A DNA stretch of 64,000 nt. Source: Streptomyces sp. NK08204 (lineage in GTDB: Bacteria; Actinomycetota; Actinomycetes; Streptomycetales; Streptomycetaceae). The stretch spans positions 42,082-106,081 of the forward strand of contig NZ_JAINVF010000024.1 of the NCBI RefSeq assembly GCF_020400585.1, given 5' to 3'. Position numbers and translations under genes: made by a program. The notes under the pieces were generated by a model, which made no database searches, was not told where the DNA came from, and worked only from the letters and a program-made list of their open reading frames with translations. Shown piece after piece: positions 26,749 through 36,378 of the stretch (the first letter of the stretch is position 1; every line of letters begins with the position of its first letter).

Positions 26749-27570
26749 TTGGCCACTGGTACGGAACGTCAACAGAGCCGCGGCGGCGTACGCACCGGTA
26801 CGCGCGCCGCGATCGCCGCCCCGCATCTGCGGACCGACCGCTGGTGGCTGGCGCCCGCCGCCACCGCGGCCGGGCTGTTCGCCTTCGTCGTGTACTCGAC
26901 CTGGCGGGCCTTCGCGAACACGGACTACTACGCGCCGCCGTACGTCTCGCCGTTCTACTCACCGTGCCTGGCGCACAACTGCCGGCCGATGCACGGCGGC
27001 CCCAACGCCGATCTGTTCGGAAGCTGGTGGGGACTGTCCCCCGCGATCATCATCCTGGTCTTCCCGCTCGGCTTCCGCCTGACCTGCTACTACTACCGCA
27101 AGGCCTACTACCGCGGCTTCTGGGCGTCCCCGCCCGCCTGCGCGGTGGCCGAGCCGCACCGGACGTACACCGGCGAGACCCGTTTCCCGCTGATCCTGCA
27201 GAACATCCACCGGTACTTCTTCTACGCAGCCGTGCTCGTCGCCGGCGTGCTGACCTACGACACCGTGCTGTCCTTCCGGGACACGCACGACCGCTGGGGC
27301 CATATGGGCCTCGGCAGCCTCGTCTTCCTCGTCAACATCGTGCTGATCTGGGCGTACACCGTCTCCTGCCACTCCTGCCGGCACATCGTCGGCGGCAAGC
27401 TGCGGCACTTCTCCAAGCACCCCGTGCGCTACCGGGCGTGGCAGTTCGTCGGCAGGCTCAACGCCCGCCACATGCTGCTCGCCTGGACGTCGCTGGTGAG
27501 CGTGGCGCTCGCCGACTTCTACGTGTACCTCGTCGCGTCCGGCGTCTTCGACGATCCGCGCTTCTTCTAG
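26749..27570 (+). CDS. Succinate dehydrogenase membrane subunit (SdhC-like)
   Basis: This 273-residue integral membrane protein has five predicted helices (about residues 25-45, 85-105, 145-165, 180-200 and 240-262). Histidines that could bind haem b lie in or near them: HRYFF, HMGLG and the CHSCRH stretch. TTG 26749 is chosen as start because GGAG lies just upstream and MATGTERQQ precedes the first helix sensibly; the ATG at 26575 would overlap the previous gene by 155 bp. It is followed by sdhA and sdhB, so it should anchor that complex and pass electrons to menaquinone. The five-helix single-subunit form is usual in actinobacteria. Confidence 0.82.
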   Translation: MATGTERQQSRGGVRTGTRAAIAAPHLRTDRWWLAPAATAAGLFAFVVYSTWRAFANTDYYAPPYVSPFYSPCLAHNCRPMHGGPNADLFGSWWGLSPAIIILVFPLGFRLTCYYYRKAYYRGFWASPPACAVAEPHRTYTGETRFPLILQNIHRYFFYAAVLVAGVLTYDTVLSFRDTHDRWGHMGLGSLVFLVNIVLIWAYTVSCHSCRHIVGGKLRHFSKHPVRYRAWQFVGRLNARHMLLAWTSLVSVALADFYVYLVASGVFDDPRFF

Positions 27571-27603
27571 TGATCTGGTGATCTAGCGAGTAGGGACTGA
27601 CTG

Positions 27604-29535
27604 ATGTCCGTGGTCGACCGGCAGGAGTGGGACGTCGTCGTGGTCGGTGCCGGGGGCGCCGGGCTACGGGCCGCGATCGAGGCGCGTGAGCGGGGCTGCC
27701 GTACGGCGGTGATCTGCAAGTCGCTGTTCGGCAAGGCGCACACGGTGATGGCCGAGGGCGGCATCGCGGCGGCCATGGCCAACGTCAACGAGCACGACAA
27801 CTGGCAGGTCCACTTCCGCGACACCATGCGCGGCGGCAAATTCCTGAACCAGTGGCGGATGGCCGAGCTGCACGCCCAGGAGGCCCCGGACCGGGTGTGG
27901 GAGCTGGAGACCTGGGGTGCGCTGTTCGACCGGACGAAGGACGGCCGGATCTCGCAGCGCAATTTCGGCGGCCACGAGTACCCGCGGCTGGCCCATGTCG
28001 GCGACCGTACGGGCCTGGAGCTGATCCGCACCCTCCAGCAGAAGATCGTCGCCCTCCAGCAGGAGGACTTCGAGGAGACCGGGGACTACGAGTCGCGGCT
28101 GAAGGTCTTCCAGGAGTGCACGGTCACCCGGATCCTGAAGGACGCGGAGCGCGTGTCGGGGATCTTCGCCTACGACCGCGAGACCGGCCGCTTCTTCGTC
28201 CTCGAGGCCCCCGCGGTGGTCGTCGCGACCGGCGGCATCGGGAAGTCCTTCAAGGTCACCTCGAACTCCTGGGAGTACACCGGTGACGGCCACGCCCTCG
28301 CCCTGCTCGCGGGGGCACCGCTGCTGAACATGGAGTTCGTGCAGTTCCATCCGACGGGCATGGTGTGGCCGCCGTCCGTCAAAGGCATCCTCGTCACCGA
28401 GTCCGTGCGCGGGGACGGCGGGGTGCTGAGGAACTCCGAGGGCAAGCGGTTCATGTTCGACTACGTCCCGGACGTCTTCAAGGAGAAGTACGCGGAGTCC
28501 GAGGAGGAGGGCGACCGCTGGTACGACGACCCGGACAACAACCGGCGCCCGCCGGAGCTGCTCCCCCGCGACGAGGTGGCCCGCGCGATCAACGCCGAGG
28601 TGAAGGCGGGCCGCGGCTCCCCGCACGGCGGGGTCTTCCTGGACGTCTCCACCCGTATGCCCGCCGAGGTCATCCGGCGCCGCCTGCCGTCCATGTACCA
28701 CCAGTTCAAGGAGCTGGCGGACGTCGACATCACCGCGGAGGCGATGGAGGTCGGGCCGACCTGCCACTACGTGATGGGCGGCATCGCGGTCGACTCCGAG
28801 TCGGCCGCCGCCCGTGGGGTGCCGGGGCTGTTCGCGGCCGGTGAGGTGGCCGGCGGCATGCACGGCTCCAACCGGCTCGGCGGCAATTCGCTCTCCGACC
28901 TGCTGGTCTTCGGGCGCCGGGCGGGCTGGCACGCGGCCGAGTACGCCGCGGGCCTCGCCGGTGACCGCCCGGTCGTCGACGACGCCCAGGTCAACAGGGC
29001 TTCCGCGGAGGCGCTGCGGCCGTTCTCCGCCGAGTCGGAGGGCGAGGCGGGGGCACCGGAGAACCCGTACACCCTGCACCAGGAACTCCAGCAGACCATG
29101 AACGACCTCGTCGGCATCATCCGCCGCGAGGGCGAGATGGAGCAGGCGCTGCAGAAGCTGGCCGAGCTGCGGGTGCGGGCCCGCCGGATGGGTGTCGAGG
29201 GGCACCGGCAGTTCAACCCCGGCTGGCACCTCGCCCTGGATCTGCGGAACATGCTGCTGGTCAGCGAGTGCGTGGCGCGGGCCGCGCTGGAGCGCACCGA
29301 GTCGCGCGGCGGCCACACCCGCGAGGACCGGCCGGCGATGGACCGCGCCTGGCGCAACGTGAACATCCTGTGCGCGCTCGCCGACCCCACCGGGGAACTG
29401 GCGGCCACCGACCCCGCCCGGGGCCGGATCCGCCTCTCCCGCGAGACCACCGAACCCGTCCGCCCCGACCTGCTCGCCCTCTTCGAGAAGGAGGAGCTGG
29501 TCAAGTACTTCACCGAAGAGGAGCTGTACGAGTGA
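27604..29535 (+). CDS. sdhA: Succinate dehydrogenase/fumarate reductase flavoprotein
   Basis: This 643-residue flavoprotein subunit oxidises succinate at the membrane. The dinucleotide-binding GAGGAGLRAAIEA is at about residues 18-30. HTVMAEGGIAAAM contains the expected histidine for covalent FAD. The substrate site elements include FVQFHPTGM, TESVRGDGGVL and the late HGSNRLGGNSLSDLLVFGRR. Length is normal for the family. The gene overlaps sdhB by 4 nt (GTGA). The complex links the TCA cycle to the respiratory chain; this type carries its own SdhC-like subunit upstream. Confidence 0.95.
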   Translation: MSVVDRQEWDVVVVGAGGAGLRAAIEARERGCRTAVICKSLFGKAHTVMAEGGIAAAMANVNEHDNWQVHFRDTMRGGKFLNQWRMAELHAQEAPDRVWELETWGALFDRTKDGRISQRNFGGHEYPRLAHVGDRTGLELIRTLQQKIVALQQEDFEETGDYESRLKVFQECTVTRILKDAERVSGIFAYDRETGRFFVLEAPAVVVATGGIGKSFKVTSNSWEYTGDGHALALLAGAPLLNMEFVQFHPTGMVWPPSVKGILVTESVRGDGGVLRNSEGKRFMFDYVPDVFKEKYAESEEEGDRWYDDPDNNRRPPELLPRDEVARAINAEVKAGRGSPHGGVFLDVSTRMPAEVIRRRLPSMYHQFKELADVDITAEAMEVGPTCHYVMGGIAVDSESAAARGVPGLFAAGEVAGGMHGSNRLGGNSLSDLLVFGRRAGWHAAEYAAGLAGDRPVVDDAQVNRASAEALRPFSAESEGEAGAPENPYTLHQELQQTMNDLVGIIRREGEMEQALQKLAELRVRARRMGVEGHRQFNPGWHLALDLRNMLLVSECVARAALERTESRGGHTREDRPAMDRAWRNVNILCALADPTGELAATDPARGRIRLSRETTEPVRPDLLALFEKEELVKYFTEEELYE

Positions 29536-30302
29536 GCAGCTACGAGGCCCGCTTCAAGGTGTGGCGGGGTGATGTGGAGGGCGGCGGCCTGACGGACTTC
29601 ACGGTCGAGGTCCACGACGGCGAGGTGGTGCTCGACATCATCCACCGTCTCCAGGCCACGCAGGCGCCGGACCTGGCCGTGCGCTGGAACTGCAAGGCGG
29701 GAAAGTGCGGTTCGTGCTCGGCGGAGATCAACGGCCGTCCACGGCTGCTGTGCATGACCCGCATGTCGGTCTTCGACCGCGCCGAGACGATCACGGTGAC
29801 TCCCCTGCGCGGCTTCCCGGTGATCCGCGACCTGGTGACGGACGTCGGCTTCAACTACCGCAAGGCCAGGGAGGTTCCGGCGTTCGTCCCGCCGGCGGGC
29901 GTCGGCCTTGGCGAGTACCGGATGTTCCAGGAGGACGTGGAGCGCTCGCAGGAGTTCCGCAAGTGCATCGAGTGCTTCCTGTGCCAGGACACCTGCCATG
30001 TGGTCCGCGACCACGAGGAGAACAAGGCGGCGTTCGCGGGCCCGCGTTTCCTGATGCGGATCGCGGAGCTCGACATGCATCCGCTGGACGCCGCCGCCGA
30101 TACCGGCCTGGACCGCGCCCGCACCGCCCAGGACGACCACGGTCTCGGCTACTGCAACATCACCAAGTGCTGCACCGAGGTCTGCCCGGAGGGCATCCGG
30201 ATCACCGACAACGCCCTGATCCCCATGAAGGAGGCGGTGGTCGACCGCAAGTACGACCCGCTGGTGTGGCTCGGCTCGAAGATCAGGAGGCGGACTTCGT
30301 AG
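29532..30302 (+). CDS. sdhB: Succinate dehydrogenase iron-sulfur subunit
   Basis: This 256-residue protein carries the three electron-transfer clusters. The 2Fe-2S motif is CKAGKCGSCSAEI plus a later cysteine in RLLC (about residues 55-75). CIECFLCQDTC and CNITKCCTEVCPEG supply the ligands for the 4Fe-4S and 3Fe-4S clusters. The start GTG 29532 overlaps the sdhA stop, which gives tight coupling. The last 20 bp overlap the 3' end of a convergent small membrane protein gene. Confidence 0.95.
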   Translation: MSSYEARFKVWRGDVEGGGLTDFTVEVHDGEVVLDIIHRLQATQAPDLAVRWNCKAGKCGSCSAEINGRPRLLCMTRMSVFDRAETITVTPLRGFPVIRDLVTDVGFNYRKAREVPAFVPPAGVGLGEYRMFQEDVERSQEFRKCIECFLCQDTCHVVRDHEENKAAFAGPRFLMRIAELDMHPLDAAADTGLDRARTAQDDHGLGYCNITKCCTEVCPEGIRITDNALIPMKEAVVDRKYDPLVWLGSKIRRRTS

Positions 30303-30609
30303 CGCCGGTCCGCGGGGTGCGGCCGGGGCGCTGGGCGAGCATCTGGACGCCCAGGCCCGCCATGAACATGAGCCAGCCGATGAGCGGCAGCGCATCGAAC
30401 CTGTGGGGGATCGTCCCGAGAAACATCCACAGGGAGATACCCACCGCGCCGGCCAGCTGGCCGTACCCCCACAGCCTCGGCCGCAGGACCCGGTGCCGGC
30501 CCAACGGGATCACCCAGCCGGTCGTGACGGCCGCGAGGCCGAACCCCGCCATGAGTGCCACGATCAGCACACTCGCGACGATCATGAGCATGTGCATGGC
30601 GGTTAGCAT
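30283..30609 (-). CDS. Small membrane protein with three predicted helices
   Basis: This 108-residue protein begins MLTAMHMLMIVASVLIV and has hydrophobic segments at about residues 4-30, 50-68 and 75-92, followed by a basic tail. It is convergent with sdhB and overlaps it by 20 bp. It is probably conserved in Streptomyces by its position, but I do not recognise a family or function. Confidence 0.65.
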   Translation of the reverse strand: MLTAMHMLMIVASVLIVALMAGFGLAAVTTGWVIPLGRHRVLRPRLWGYGQLAGAVGISLWMFLGTIPHRFDALPLIGWLMFMAGLGVQMLAQRPGRTPRTGATKSAS

Positions 30610-30630
30610 CTCACGGTGTCTGTCCCGGTA

Positions 30631-31914
30631 CTACCGCTGCACCCAGTCCTTCTGGTAAGCGGACCAGTCGCCCTGTGTCGCCGCGAAATCGACGTACAGG
30701 GCGACGCCGAAGCGGGCGCGATCGGCGTCCGTGCGGGACAGGCCCAGGCGGACGCCGCGTACGGCGGCCGGGACGGTCTCCGCGCTCGCCCAGTGGCCGG
30801 CGTTGTCCGTGTGGTAGAAGGGCAGGCCCATGAGGAGGTCGGTGCCGGACGGGGTGACCTCCAGGGCGAGGCTGGTCTGCTGCGCGACGTAGCCGCCGTA
30901 CAGGCTCTGCAGCGGTTGCGCGGTGTCGTAGGACATCACGGCGATCTGGTCCACGCGGCGGGCCACCTGCCCGAAGTACGCCTGCGACCACCACTTGGGA
31001 TGGCCGGTGGTCACGCCCCAGAAGGAGTGGAGAGCGGGCAGCGGGTCGATCTGGTGGGCGGCGACGGAGAGGACGGCGTGCCGGGCGCGGGTGAGGGCGC
31101 GCAGGTCGTCGAGGAGGGCGAGGTAGTCGCGGTCGCCGGAGTGGAGGGGCTCCAGGTCGAAGTGGACGCCCTGGAAGCCGGTGGCGAGGATCTCGCTGGT
31201 CGAGGCCAGGACGGCGGCACGGGTGGCGGGGCGGTCCAGCCGCATGCCGACGGGCCCCTCACTGGCCAGCTTGTCGCCGAGCCAGGCCTGGACGCGGACG
31301 CGGGGCGCTGCGTCGTGCAGGGCCGCTGTCAGCCAACGGGCCCTGGGGTACGCGGACCTGGGCAGGGTGCCGTCGTGTTCCAGGGGGCCGGCGTGGACGT
31401 ACAGGTCCCGGATGCCGGTGTCCCTCAGGCGTTGGGCCAGGGCGGTGACGTCCGCACCGGTCTTGCGGCCGTCGACCCAGGCGTGGCCGAGCCAGAGGGC
31501 GTCCCGGTGGCGGGTGCGGGTGCCGGGGGCGGGAGTGCCGGTGTAGTTGACGCGGAGGGCTGTTTCCGCGGCGAGGAGGGGAAGGAGGAGGAGCAGAGCG
31601 GTGACCAAGAGGGCACGGCGGGCGCGGCGGGCGCGGCGGGCACTGCGGGCACTGCGGGCACTGCGGGCGCGGCGGGAACGTTTCGCCTCGGCTTGGCCAT
31701 CGGCCTGCGTGCCGCCACCCGCACGGCCGGCGGCTTCCGGCCCGTTCCGCCCGACGGACGGTTCCGCTGCCTCGCATCCGGTACCGCCCGCGCTCCCGTC
31801 CCCCGGCTCACCTCCGGCGCCGCCCACGGTCTTCTCCCCGGCACCGCCTCCCGGCCCGTCCGCGGACCGGTCCTCGGTGTCGGCCCCGCTCTCGCGTGCC
31901 GTGCCGTCGTCCAT
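30631..31914 (-). CDS. Membrane-anchored GH18-like TIM-barrel protein
   Basis: This 427-residue protein has a disordered Gly/Ala/Glu-rich cytoplasmic N-terminus (about 75 residues), an Ala-Arg repeat (about 78-100), one membrane anchor (ALLVTALLLLLPLLAAETAL) and an extracellular barrel domain. GFQGVHFDLEPLHSGDRDY matches the glycoside hydrolase 18 active-site strand, keeping the D-x-E end but not the earlier aspartates. DQIAVMSYD also fits GH18 strand 6. ATG 31914 follows GGGGGCGG; longer readings are rejected. It may be a peptidoglycan or glycan hydrolase, or a non-catalytic glycan-binding protein. It diverges from the gene at 32003. Confidence 0.7.
   Translation of the reverse strand: MDDGTARESGADTEDRSADGPGGGAGEKTVGGAGGEPGDGSAGGTGCEAAEPSVGRNGPEAAGRAGGGTQADGQAEAKRSRRARSARSARSARRARRARRALLVTALLLLLPLLAAETALRVNYTGTPAPGTRTRHRDALWLGHAWVDGRKTGADVTALAQRLRDTGIRDLYVHAGPLEHDGTLPRSAYPRARWLTAALHDAAPRVRVQAWLGDKLASEGPVGMRLDRPATRAAVLASTSEILATGFQGVHFDLEPLHSGDRDYLALLDDLRALTRARHAVLSVAAHQIDPLPALHSFWGVTTGHPKWWSQAYFGQVARRVDQIAVMSYDTAQPLQSLYGGYVAQQTSLALEVTPSGTDLLMGLPFYHTDNAGHWASAETVPAAVRGVRLGLSRTDADRARFGVALYVDFAATQGDWSAYQKDWVQR
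31612..31674. repeat. 9-bp repeat array encoding Ala-Arg-Arg/Ser tripeptides
   Basis: Seven tandem 9-bp units of the form GGC(A/G)C(G/T)GCG lie in the GH18-like gene just before its membrane anchor. On the minus strand they encode a strongly basic Arg-Ala-rich run, likely a cytoplasmic positive-inside anchor. Confidence 0.85.
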
Positions 31915-32002
31915 TGCCGCCCCCTGTTCCGCGGTTCCGTTCGTCCCCCGGCTGTATCCGCACCGCTCGCGGAGCCGCCGACCTGCCCATACGCTCCGAA
32001 AG

Positions 32003-33562
32003 GTGACCTCCTCCCTGATCCGGGGCCGAGCCCGGCATGCCAAGGGGAACATACGGGTGCGCGTGGCGCATGCCGTGCTGGGTGTCGTGGTGGGGGCCGG
32101 GTGGCTGGTGTTGCCGGTGATGACGGCCGGGGGCGATGATCCGGTTCCGGTGGCCCCCGCAGGGGGTGTCGCGAGTGCCGCCGCCCCACGGCAGGACGGG
32201 ACGTCCGGTGCCGACCTGATCATGCCGCTCGTCGCGGTCGGCGCGGCCGGGGTGCTCGCCGGGTACGGGTACCTGCGGCGCACCCGGCGGGCCCGGACCC
32301 GGACGACCCCGGCCACGGTGTCCGTACAACCGCCCGTGCCCGCGCCCGCCGAGTCGGAGCGGCAGGCGCGGGCCGCGCTGGTCCTGGCAGACGACTGCGT
32401 GCGCACCAGCCGGGAGGAACTGTCGTTCGTGTCCAGGCGGTTCGGGCCGCCGGAGACCGAACCGTTCGAGCGCGCCGTGCGGGCCGCGCAGACCGAGCTG
32501 ACGGCGGCGTTCGCGATCTGGCGGCGCTACGAGGAGGGGGTGCCCGAGGACCCGGCGGCCCGACGGCAGGCGTTGGTGGGGGTGGCCGGGCGGTGCGCGG
32601 AGGCGGGCCGGCGGCTGGACGCGGCGGCGCCGGACCTGGACGGGCTGCGCGGGCTGGAGCGGGGCGTGGGCGAGGCGCTGGAGGTGGCCGAGGCACGCTT
32701 CCGGGAGCTGACGGCGCGGACGGCGACGGCCCATGTCACGCTCGCGGGTCTGCACGACCGGTACACGCCCCTGGCCGTCGGGTCGGTCACCGGATACGTC
32801 GAACAGGCCAAGGACCGGCTGGTGTTCGCCACCAGCCACCTCAACCAGGCCCGCCAGGCCGACGACGCGGAGGACGCCGCGCGGGCGGCCCGGCAGCTGC
32901 GTGCCGCCGAGGGGGCCGTCGCCCAGGCCGGGATCCTGGTGGGCGGGGTGGAACGGCTGCGCGGCCGGCTGGGGCAGGCCGCCGCGCTGGTCCCGGCCGC
33001 GCTGACCGGCGCCGAGGCGCGGATCGCGGCGGCCCGCACGGGGCAGGTGCGCTCGCTCGCCGCCGGTGAGCTGCACGCCCGCCTCGCCCACGCCGACGGT
33101 GTGCTGGCCGCCGTGCGCGATGAGCTGACGAAGGGGGCGTACGACCCGCTGGACGCGCTGCGCCGGATCGCGCGGGCGGTCGCGCGGCTGGAGGTGGGGC
33201 TGCCGGGCGTGCTGGACACGGCCGAGCTGCTCGTGGCACGCGAGGCCGTCGACGGGGCCGAGGACTTCGTCGCCGTGCACCGGGGGGCGGTGGGCGCACA
33301 GGCGCGGGCGCGGCTCGCGGAGGCGGTACGGGCGCTCGGCTCGGGGGACGTCCAACGGGCGGACCGGGTGGCCCGGCAGGCCCGGGAGCTGGCCGAGCGG
33401 GACGTACGGGCGCACGGCAATCCGTACGCCGGCACGGACAGCGAGGCCGCCGGGCTCGCCGGTGCGATCCTCGGCGGAGTCCTCCTGGCCGAGGAACCGG
33501 ACGCCGGCCCCCCGACGAGCTTCGGCGGCCCGGAGACAAGGGCACGCCGCCGGCTCGGCTAG
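32003..33562 (+). CDS. Membrane protein with long helical Ala/Arg-rich domain (unknown)
   Basis: This protein is about 519 residues from GTG 32003; GTG 32057 is an alternative start. Two hydrophobic segments near the N-terminus (AHAVLGVVVGAGWLVLPVM and ADLIMPLVAVGAAGVLAGYG) flank a polar loop, placing a short segment outside and the rest inside. From about residue 110 to 480 it is almost wholly helical and rich in Ala, Arg and Glu, with coiled-coil character. The end holds EAAGLAGAILGGVLLAEE, a possible third short hydrophobic segment. It shares a 90-bp divergent promoter region with the GH18-like gene. No function is recognised. Confidence 0.72.
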   Translation: MTSSLIRGRARHAKGNIRVRVAHAVLGVVVGAGWLVLPVMTAGGDDPVPVAPAGGVASAAAPRQDGTSGADLIMPLVAVGAAGVLAGYGYLRRTRRARTRTTPATVSVQPPVPAPAESERQARAALVLADDCVRTSREELSFVSRRFGPPETEPFERAVRAAQTELTAAFAIWRRYEEGVPEDPAARRQALVGVAGRCAEAGRRLDAAAPDLDGLRGLERGVGEALEVAEARFRELTARTATAHVTLAGLHDRYTPLAVGSVTGYVEQAKDRLVFATSHLNQARQADDAEDAARAARQLRAAEGAVAQAGILVGGVERLRGRLGQAAALVPAALTGAEARIAAARTGQVRSLAAGELHARLAHADGVLAAVRDELTKGAYDPLDALRRIARAVARLEVGLPGVLDTAELLVAREAVDGAEDFVAVHRGAVGAQARARLAEAVRALGSGDVQRADRVARQARELAERDVRAHGNPYAGTDSEAAGLAGAILGGVLLAEEPDAGPPTSFGGPETRARRRLG

Positions 33563-33651
33563 CCCCGTGCCGCCGCCGACTCGGCTAGCCCCGTGCCGCT
33601 GCCGAGATCGAACGCCCTCGGATCAGGCACCGCGGCCCGGCAACGGACGTG

Positions 33652-36378
33652 TCAGAAGAGGCTCAGCAGGGCCTCCGTGGGGTCGGTGAGGGTCTGGTCC
33701 GTGCCGGGCAGCGGGAGTTCGAACCACACCGTCTTGCCGCGCGGCGTCCTGCGGGAGCCCCATGCCGCACTGAGCAGCCCGACCAACTGCAGCCCACGGC
33801 CGCCCTCGTCGGTGTCGCGGGCTCGCCGGCGACGGGGCTGGACCAGGCCGGAGTCCCAGACCTCGCAGACCAGGGTGCGGTCCAGCAGGAGCCGGAGCCT
33901 GATGTCTCCCTCGCCGTACCGCAGCGCGTTCGTCACCAGCTCACTGACCAGGAGTTCCGTCGTGTCGACCAGCGACTCCAGATCCCAGCCGAGCAGCTGC
34001 GCGCGGGTGTACTCCCGGGCGCGGCCCACGCTGCGCGGCTCGCGCGGCAGCGTCCAGTCGCCGACGGACTCGGCGGGCAGGCCCTGAACGCGGGCCATCA
34101 GCAGGGCGATGTCGTCCTCACCGTGGTGGGTGTCGAGGGTGTTGAGGACGTGGTCGCAGACGTCCTCCAGCGGACGGGCGGGGTCGGTGAGAGCGCCGAC
34201 GAACGCCTGGAGTCCCTCGTCCAGGGGGTGGTCGCGGGACTCGACCAGGCCGTCCGTGTAGAGGGCCAGGAGGGCGCCCTCGGGGAGTTCGACCTCGACC
34301 TCCTCGAAGGGTTCCCCGCCGACACCGAGGGGCATGCCGGGCGGCACGTCGAGCATCAGGGCAGGCTCGCCCGGTTCCACCAGTACGGGGGGAAGGTGGC
34401 CGGCGTTGGCGAACGTGCAGCGTCTGGTGACCGAGTCGTAGACCGCGTAGACGCAGGTGGCGAGGTAGACCTCGGAGAGGTCTGCGGCGCGGGGCTGGCG
34501 GGCGGTGCGGGTGGCCTGCTGGACGCCGCCGGGGGTACCGAGTCCGCGGGCGATCTCGTCCAGCGCGGAGAGGACTTCGGCGGGTTCGAGGTCCAGCAGG
34601 GCCAGGGTGCGTACCGCCGTACGCAGTTCACCCATGGCCACCGCGGCCCGCAGCCCGCGGCCCATGACGTCGCCCACCACCAACGCCGTACGGTGCCCCG
34701 GGAGTTCGATGACGTCGAACCAGTCGCCGCCCACCTCGGTGGCCGCGTTGCCGGGCAGGTAGCGGCAGGCGATGTCCAGGCCGGAGGCCTCGGGGTCGCC
34801 GGGCGGGAGCAGGGACCGTTGCAGTATCAGGGCGCGTTCGTGTTCGCGCCGGTACAGCCGGGCGTTGTCGATGCAGACGGCGGCACGTGCCGCCAGTTCG
34901 ACGGCGAGGTCCCGGTCGCGGTCGCCGAACGGCTCGCTGCCCTTGGTCCGCGCGAACCGGGCGAGGCCCACGACGGTGTCGTGGGCGACCATCGGCACGG
35001 CCAGCGTGGACTGCACGAGGCCGCCCTCCTCGGCGGGCACGTGCTTCGGGCGGGCGGTGCGCAGGGCTTCCGCGCAGGGCGAGTTGAACGGGAAGTGGTG
35101 GACCGCGCCGACCGCGACGGGCTGGACGCTGCTCTGGAGGGGCACGTCGGCGACGGCGCTGGCGAAGGCGACGCGGCGCACCGCGGCACTGCCGTCGGCG
35201 AGGCCCGGCGGGGTCTCGTCGCCGGCGAGCAGCCCCTGGTAGAGGTCGACGGTGGCCAGGTCGCAGAAGCCGGGGACGACCACGTCGAGGAGTTCGCGGG
35301 CCGTGGTCTCCAGGTCCAGGGAGTTGCCGATGCGGGCGCCGGCCTCGTTGAGCAGGGCGAGGTTGCGGCGGGCGGCGGCTGCCTCGCGGGCGGCGGCGCG
35401 ACGGGCGGTGATGTCGGTGCCGAGCCAGGCGACGCCGATGGGCCGACCGCTGCCGCTGTTCACGCGGTAGAGGTTGACGGACCAGTGCCGCCGCTCCTCG
35501 GAGCCCGGTACGAAACCCGTGATGTGCATGTCGGTGATGGAGTTGCCGGTCTCCAGCACTCGTCGCAGCGTGGCCGAAACCCGTTCCGCCTCGCCGCGCG
35601 CGAGATAGTCGTGAACTCCCCTGCCCCGGTGGTCGTCCGGGGTACCGCCGAAGATGGAGGCGAACCGCATGTTGGCGCGGCGGACTCTGAGATCGGGGTC
35701 GATCAGCAGAAATCCGAAAGGTGACTGGCCGAAAATCGCCTGCGAGGCGGCCAGGTCGGTCTCGATGCTGCGCAGGGTGCGGACGTCGACGACGATGCAG
35801 ACGGCGGCCTTCTCGCCCTCGGCGGTCCGGGTGGGCATGACGTAGACCTCGGCGAGCCCCTCCTCGCCGCGTGTCCCGTCGGGCTCGTCCGGCATCCGGA
35901 AGGGGACCACTCCGGTCCACTCCCGCCCGTCGAGGATCTCCGCCATCTTGCGCTGGCCGCGCTCGCGCAGATCGGGGTCGACGAACACCTCTATGGGGTC
36001 CATGCCGACGGCACGTTCGGCGGGGATGCCGAAGATCTGCTCGGCGCGCAGCGACCACTGGTCGACCAGGCCGCCGGGTCCGATGGAGAAGGAGGCGACC
36101 TTGATGTAGTCGTAGATCGAGCCGGGCGGACTGCTCTGCCACATCGCGTCGCCGGGTGCCGCGGCGGCCTGGTCGGCCTGGTTCCTCGCGCCGTCCGACG
36201 GGTCCTCGGACTCCGTGGCCTTCGCTGGTATCCCGCTCACGCGAACCGTCCCCTCCAGCTCACCGCGTCCGGCACCGGTCACCGAATGGCGGCTGCCCGC
36301 AGTATCCAGCACTACGGCGCCGCACGACACGGTGTTCACGATCACAGCTCGGTCCAGGTTCTTTTCGGACCGCCGCAT
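33652..36378 (-). CDS. PAS-PAS-GAF-SpoIIE phosphatase with C-terminal HATPase kinase domain
   Basis: This 908-residue multidomain signalling protein has two PAS domains (about residues 90-195 and 205-325: WSLRAEQIFGIPAERAVG, GQSPFGFLLIDPDLRVRRAN), a GAF domain (about 345-510), a SpoIIE/PP2C-type phosphatase domain (about 530-745: VGGDWFDVIELPG and VVGDVMGRG with metal-binding aspartates) and an RsbW-like HATPase (about 770-895: LLVSELVTNALRYGEG, DEGGRGLQLVG). Such proteins both dephosphorylate and phosphorylate anti-anti-sigma factors in partner-switching circuits. The stimulus is probably sensed in the PAS/GAF part. No anti-anti-sigma gene is adjacent. Confidence 0.9.
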   Translation of the reverse strand: MRRSEKNLDRAVIVNTVSCGAVVLDTAGSRHSVTGAGRGELEGTVRVSGIPAKATESEDPSDGARNQADQAAAAPGDAMWQSSPPGSIYDYIKVASFSIGPGGLVDQWSLRAEQIFGIPAERAVGMDPIEVFVDPDLRERGQRKMAEILDGREWTGVVPFRMPDEPDGTRGEEGLAEVYVMPTRTAEGEKAAVCIVVDVRTLRSIETDLAASQAIFGQSPFGFLLIDPDLRVRRANMRFASIFGGTPDDHRGRGVHDYLARGEAERVSATLRRVLETGNSITDMHITGFVPGSEERRHWSVNLYRVNSGSGRPIGVAWLGTDITARRAAAREAAAARRNLALLNEAGARIGNSLDLETTARELLDVVVPGFCDLATVDLYQGLLAGDETPPGLADGSAAVRRVAFASAVADVPLQSSVQPVAVGAVHHFPFNSPCAEALRTARPKHVPAEEGGLVQSTLAVPMVAHDTVVGLARFARTKGSEPFGDRDRDLAVELAARAAVCIDNARLYRREHERALILQRSLLPPGDPEASGLDIACRYLPGNAATEVGGDWFDVIELPGHRTALVVGDVMGRGLRAAVAMGELRTAVRTLALLDLEPAEVLSALDEIARGLGTPGGVQQATRTARQPRAADLSEVYLATCVYAVYDSVTRRCTFANAGHLPPVLVEPGEPALMLDVPPGMPLGVGGEPFEEVEVELPEGALLALYTDGLVESRDHPLDEGLQAFVGALTDPARPLEDVCDHVLNTLDTHHGEDDIALLMARVQGLPAESVGDWTLPREPRSVGRAREYTRAQLLGWDLESLVDTTELLVSELVTNALRYGEGDIRLRLLLDRTLVCEVWDSGLVQPRRRRARDTDEGGRGLQLVGLLSAAWGSRRTPRGKTVWFELPLPGTDQTLTDPTEALLSLF

